Shown here one piece after another: positions 61,538-64,000 of a DNA stretch of 64,000 nucleotides (positions are counted from its first letter, which is position 1; the number at the start of each line of letters is the position of its first letter). The stretch comes from Sphingomonas sp. SORGH_AS_0879 (GTDB taxonomy: Bacteria > Pseudomonadota > Alphaproteobacteria > Sphingomonadales > Sphingomonadaceae): the NCBI RefSeq assembly GCF_030819175.1, contig NZ_JAUTBJ010000002.1, forward strand, positions 1,188,001 through 1,252,000, given 5' to 3'. Both the position numbers and the translations under genes were made by a program. The notes under the pieces were generated by a model, which was given only the letters and a program-made list of their open reading frames with translations, had not been told where the DNA came from and ran no database searches.

Positions 61538-62668
61538 ATGAGCACGACGATCGACTATTATGAACTGCTCGAATGCGAGCGCACGGCGGACGATGCGACG
61601 ATCAAGTCGCGTTACCGCAAGCTGGCCATGCAATATCACCCGGATCGCAATGCGGGCTGCAAGGAATCCGAGGCCAAGTTCAAGGCGATCAGCGAAGCCT
61701 ATGACTGTCTGAAAGACCCCCAGAAGCGGGCGGCTTATGACCGTTATGGCCATGCCGCGTTCCAGCAGGGCATGGGCGGCGGCGGTGGCGGCGGCGCGCA
61801 GGATTTCGGCGCCTTTTCCGACATTTTCGAAAGCGTCTTCGGTGAGTTCATGGGCGGGGGACGCGGCGGCGGGCGGCAAAGCCCCCGGCGTGGCGCGGAC
61901 CTGCGCTACGATATGGAGATCACGCTCGAGGAAGCGTTCCACGGCAAGCAGACCGAGATCACGGTCGATGTCTCGGCCACGTGCGACACATGCGACGGCT
62001 CTGGCGCGAAGGCCGGGACCAGTGCCAAGACCTGTCAGCAATGCGGCGGGCACGGCAAGGTGCGCGCGCAGCAGGGCTTCTTCGTGGTCGAGCGGACCTG
62101 CCCGGTCTGTCAGGGCGCGGGCCAGATCATCGCCGATCCCTGTCCCGATTGTCGCGGCGATGGCCGTGTGGAAAAGACCAAGACGCTGGCGGTGAATATC
62201 CCGGCGGGCGTGGACGAAGGCACCCGCATCCGCCTGTCCGGCGAGGGCGAGGCGGGTGCGCGCGGTGCGCCGGCGGGCGACCTCTACATCTTCCTCCATG
62301 TGAAGCGGCACGCGATCTTTGAGCGCGAGGGCACCACCCTGTTCGCGCGCGCGCCGATCAGCTTCACCACGGCGGCGCTGGGCGGCTCGCTGTCCATCCC
62401 CGGCCTCGACGGCCGCACGCACGAGATCAAGATCCCGGCGGGCATCCAGTCGGGCAAGCAACTCCGCCAGCGCGGCGCGGGTATGCCCGTCTTGCAGGGA
62501 CGCGGCACCGGCGATCTGGTCATTCAGATCGAGGTGGAGACCCCGACCCGGTTGTCGACCCGCCAGCGCGAATTGCTCGAACTCTTCCGCGAAACCGAGA
62601 CGGGCGACGAATGCCCCGAGAGCCAGGGCTTCTTCGCCAAGTTGAAGAGTGTCTTCGCGGGGGAGTAA
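61538..62668 (+). CDS. dnaJ: Chaperone DnaJ (Hsp40)
   Basis: 376 residues. J domain with H34-P35-D36, then a glycine/phenylalanine linker ([20 protein letters not shown]), four zinc CxxCxGxG repeats ([32 protein letters not shown]), and the C-terminal substrate domain [20 protein letters not shown]. All motifs intact. Cooperates with DnaK and GrpE. Separate start 166 bases downstream of dnaK. Confidence 0.97.
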   Translation: MSTTIDYYELLECERTADDATIKSRYRKLAMQYHPDRNAGCKESEAKFKAISEAYDCLKDPQKRAAYDRYGHAAFQQGMGGGGGGGAQDFGAFSDIFESVFGEFMGGGRGGGRQSPRRGADLRYDMEITLEEAFHGKQTEITVDVSATCDTCDGSGAKAGTSAKTCQQCGGHGKVRAQQGFFVVERTCPVCQGAGQIIADPCPDCRGDGRVEKTKTLAVNIPAGVDEGTRIRLSGEGEAGARGAPAGDLYIFLHVKRHAIFEREGTTLFARAPISFTTAALGGSLSIPGLDGRTHEIKIPAGIQSGKQLRQRGAGMPVLQGRGTGDLVIQIEVETPTRLSTRQRELLELFRETETGDECPESQGFFAKLKSVFAGE

Positions 62669-62778
62669 TGTCCCCAAAGCGGGACAGGTCCGTCAAGACT
62701 GGTTCTCGACTCTCCAGCCGTCTGCGTTAGTCAGGACATGACCGTACTCCCTCCGGCGTTCTTAAACTGGGGGGAATC

Positions 62779-63762
62779 ATGTCCGATATTGTTGAGGCAA
62801 TACCGCCTGCGTCGCGGTTCGCGACCACGCTGGACCGTATCGAACGCTTATATCTGTTGTTGTTGAGAACCGCGATCCTGGTCATCGCCACGGGCGTCCT
62901 GATTTGGGCGGCGTGGCTGGCGGTATCGGCGACGGTCCGGATCATGCGGTCGCCCGAATCCGTCGTCGAGCAGCCGGTGTCGGTCGCGGCATCGGAATTG
63001 CCGTCGGCCATCGCACCGGAAGCGGTGAAGGCCGCCGCCAAGCGGAACGACGGCCCGTCGCTCAAAGCGGAACGGCAATTCTACAGCCGCTTCGTCGACC
63101 AATATCATTCGCTCTACCAGACCCGGTTCGAGCCGTTTCGCCGGGCCGAGGACAAGCGCCTCAATCGCGACGAGTTCGACGACAATTTCGTAAAGTCGGG
63201 CGAGCGGCTGGCGGCGCTGGCGCGCGGCGACGGCGATTTCGCGAAGGATCGCGCCGATCTCGAGGAATTGCTCCAGGCCATGACCCAGGCGTCGACGCTG
63301 CCCGAAACGATGGCGCGGCTGAAGCAATATAAGGAGGCCGTCAAAAAGCCTGTCCGACGCCAGGTCGAGCGTTTCCGGATCGAGTCCCGGCGGGGTTGGG
63401 ACAGCCTGAGCACCAATTGCGAAAGCTGGTACGAGGCGCCCATTGGCTGTGCGGTCACGCGGCAGGTCAGCGTGCCCTATACGCAGACGGTCACGTCCAT
63501 GGCGCTGCCCGACGGATTACTGTCCCATACGCAGATTTTCCGGGGGATGCAGGACCGCTATTTCACGTTGCTGACTGAACGACGCGAGCGGGAAGCGGCG
63601 TCCGTCACCGCCAAGCGCGCCGATATTGCAGAGGGCCAAAGTATCGGTTGGGGCTCGCTGCACCTCATGTTGTACGTGCTGGCGGGATTCCTGATCCTGA
63701 TGTTCTTCTTCCTGTTGATTGCCATCGAGCGGCATCAGCGCCGCGTCAACGCCCGCGTCTGA
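62779..63762 (+). CDS. Hypothetical two-helix membrane protein
   Basis: 327 residues. One N-terminal helix (about 26-52, LYLLLLRTAILVIATGVLIW) and one near the C-terminus (about 298-318, LYVLAGFLILMFFFLLIAIE) flank a charged, helical, coiled-coil-like middle rich in R, E and K. Two cysteines (C204, C213-like region, STNCESWYEAPIGC) may pair. No family recognised. It follows dnaJ at a 110-base gap and may be unrelated to it. Confidence 0.75.
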   Translation: MSDIVEAIPPASRFATTLDRIERLYLLLLRTAILVIATGVLIWAAWLAVSATVRIMRSPESVVEQPVSVAASELPSAIAPEAVKAAAKRNDGPSLKAERQFYSRFVDQYHSLYQTRFEPFRRAEDKRLNRDEFDDNFVKSGERLAALARGDGDFAKDRADLEELLQAMTQASTLPETMARLKQYKEAVKKPVRRQVERFRIESRRGWDSLSTNCESWYEAPIGCAVTRQVSVPYTQTVTSMALPDGLLSHTQIFRGMQDRYFTLLTERREREAASVTAKRADIAEGQSIGWGSLHLMLYVLAGFLILMFFFLLIAIERHQRRVNARV

Positions 63763-63833
63763 GGCCGGGGGAGGGGCGCTTGCCAGTAAGGGCTGCGCTC
63801 CTCCATGATGGCGGTAAGATAAGGAGATTGCCG

Positions 63834-64000
63834 ATGCGTAGAGTGATGACGTGCGTGGCCATGATGACGGCCGCGATGATGCTTCCCGCTGCGGCGCCCG
63901 TATCGGCTCCGCGCGTCGGGATCGCCAGTTTCGAGGCGTTGGCCAAGCCCTTGCCGCTTCCCTATCATGCCGGGGATGCCAAGGCGGAGATCGCCGCTGC
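63834..64000 (+). CDS. Secreted protein, N-terminal part only
   Basis: The visible 55 residues begin behind AAGGAG with a long hydrophobic signal (MRRVMTCVAMMTAAMMLPAA, then APVSA) and continue with VGIASFEALAKPLPLPYHAG. The gene leaves the window at the right edge, so its family cannot be assigned. Confidence 0.65.
   Translation, partial: MRRVMTCVAMMTAAMMLPAAAPVSAPRVGIASFEALAKPLPLPYHAGDAKAEIAA

Overview
This is 64 kb of GC-rich chromosomal DNA. It most likely comes from a Sphingomonas-like alphaproteobacterium. The evidence is the gene families (alphaproteobacterial SspB, mitochondrial-type ATP12 chaperone, the 'vgr-related' HExxH protein usual in sphingomonads, class II fumarase, HemW, LpoA-like lipoprotein), Tat-exported GMC dehydrogenase parts, many small glycine-zipper lipid-facing proteins, and short inverted repeats between genes. 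I see no rRNA, tRNA, CRISPR array, phage or insertion sequence.

Layout. 1-3.2 kb: the end of an EAL protein, an antisense-overlapping receiver-only regulator, an aldo/keto reductase and small secreted or membrane proteins. 3.5-13.5 kb: an accessory sugar island. A Gfo/Idh/MocA oxidoreductase diverges from a nine-gene run: cytochrome c, three TIM-barrel isomerase-like proteins, an MFS transporter, a DUF1080 (3-keto-disaccharide hydrolase family) protein, a Tat-tagged small dehydrogenase subunit, a GMC flavoprotein and a LacI regulator. A 14-bp LacI-type palindrome lies in the divergent promoter region. My reading is that glycosides are oxidised at C3 in the periplasm, electrons pass to cytochrome c, and the 3-keto sugars are cleaved and isomerised. 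13.7-21.8 kb: fructose-1,6-bisphosphatase, serine acetyltransferase, a glutamine-amidotransferase-like hydrolase, an FAH-family protein, lepB-rnc, era and queG. 21.8-32.3 kb: a NatAB-type ABC exporter, a Tat-lipoprotein MsrB, a CHAP protein, an M1 aminopeptidase, a HIRAN protein, an EI24 protein, an adenosine kinase and an amino-acid permease.

32.5-36.5 kb: the histidine operon hisB-hisH-hisA-hisF on the minus strand with overlapping starts and stops, then (after a nested repeat) hisE and a HIT hydrolase. 36.6-48 kb: sspB, fumC, a TRIC/UPF0126 channel, three glycine-zipper proteins, crcB, an RluC/D pseudouridine synthase, a PadR repressor with its membrane partner, a HAD phosphatase, ATP12 and gmk. 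48-55.7 kb: gshB, yraN, a STAS-like protein, rsmI, the LpoA-like lipoprotein, cutA, hemW, a CAP lipoprotein and rdgB.

55.7-62.7 kb: the protein-quality locus rph, hrcA, grpE, dnaK, dnaJ. The hrcA frame is broken by one extra base in a G run near 57551, so the heat-shock repressor looks inactive unless this is a sequence error. A likely RpoH-type promoter precedes dnaK. The window ends in an uncharacterised two-helix membrane protein and the start of a secreted protein.

Five families of paired inverted repeats sit almost only between genes, and several probably act as transcription terminators. Many starts are GTG or TTG embedded in the upstream stop codon, so translational coupling is common here.
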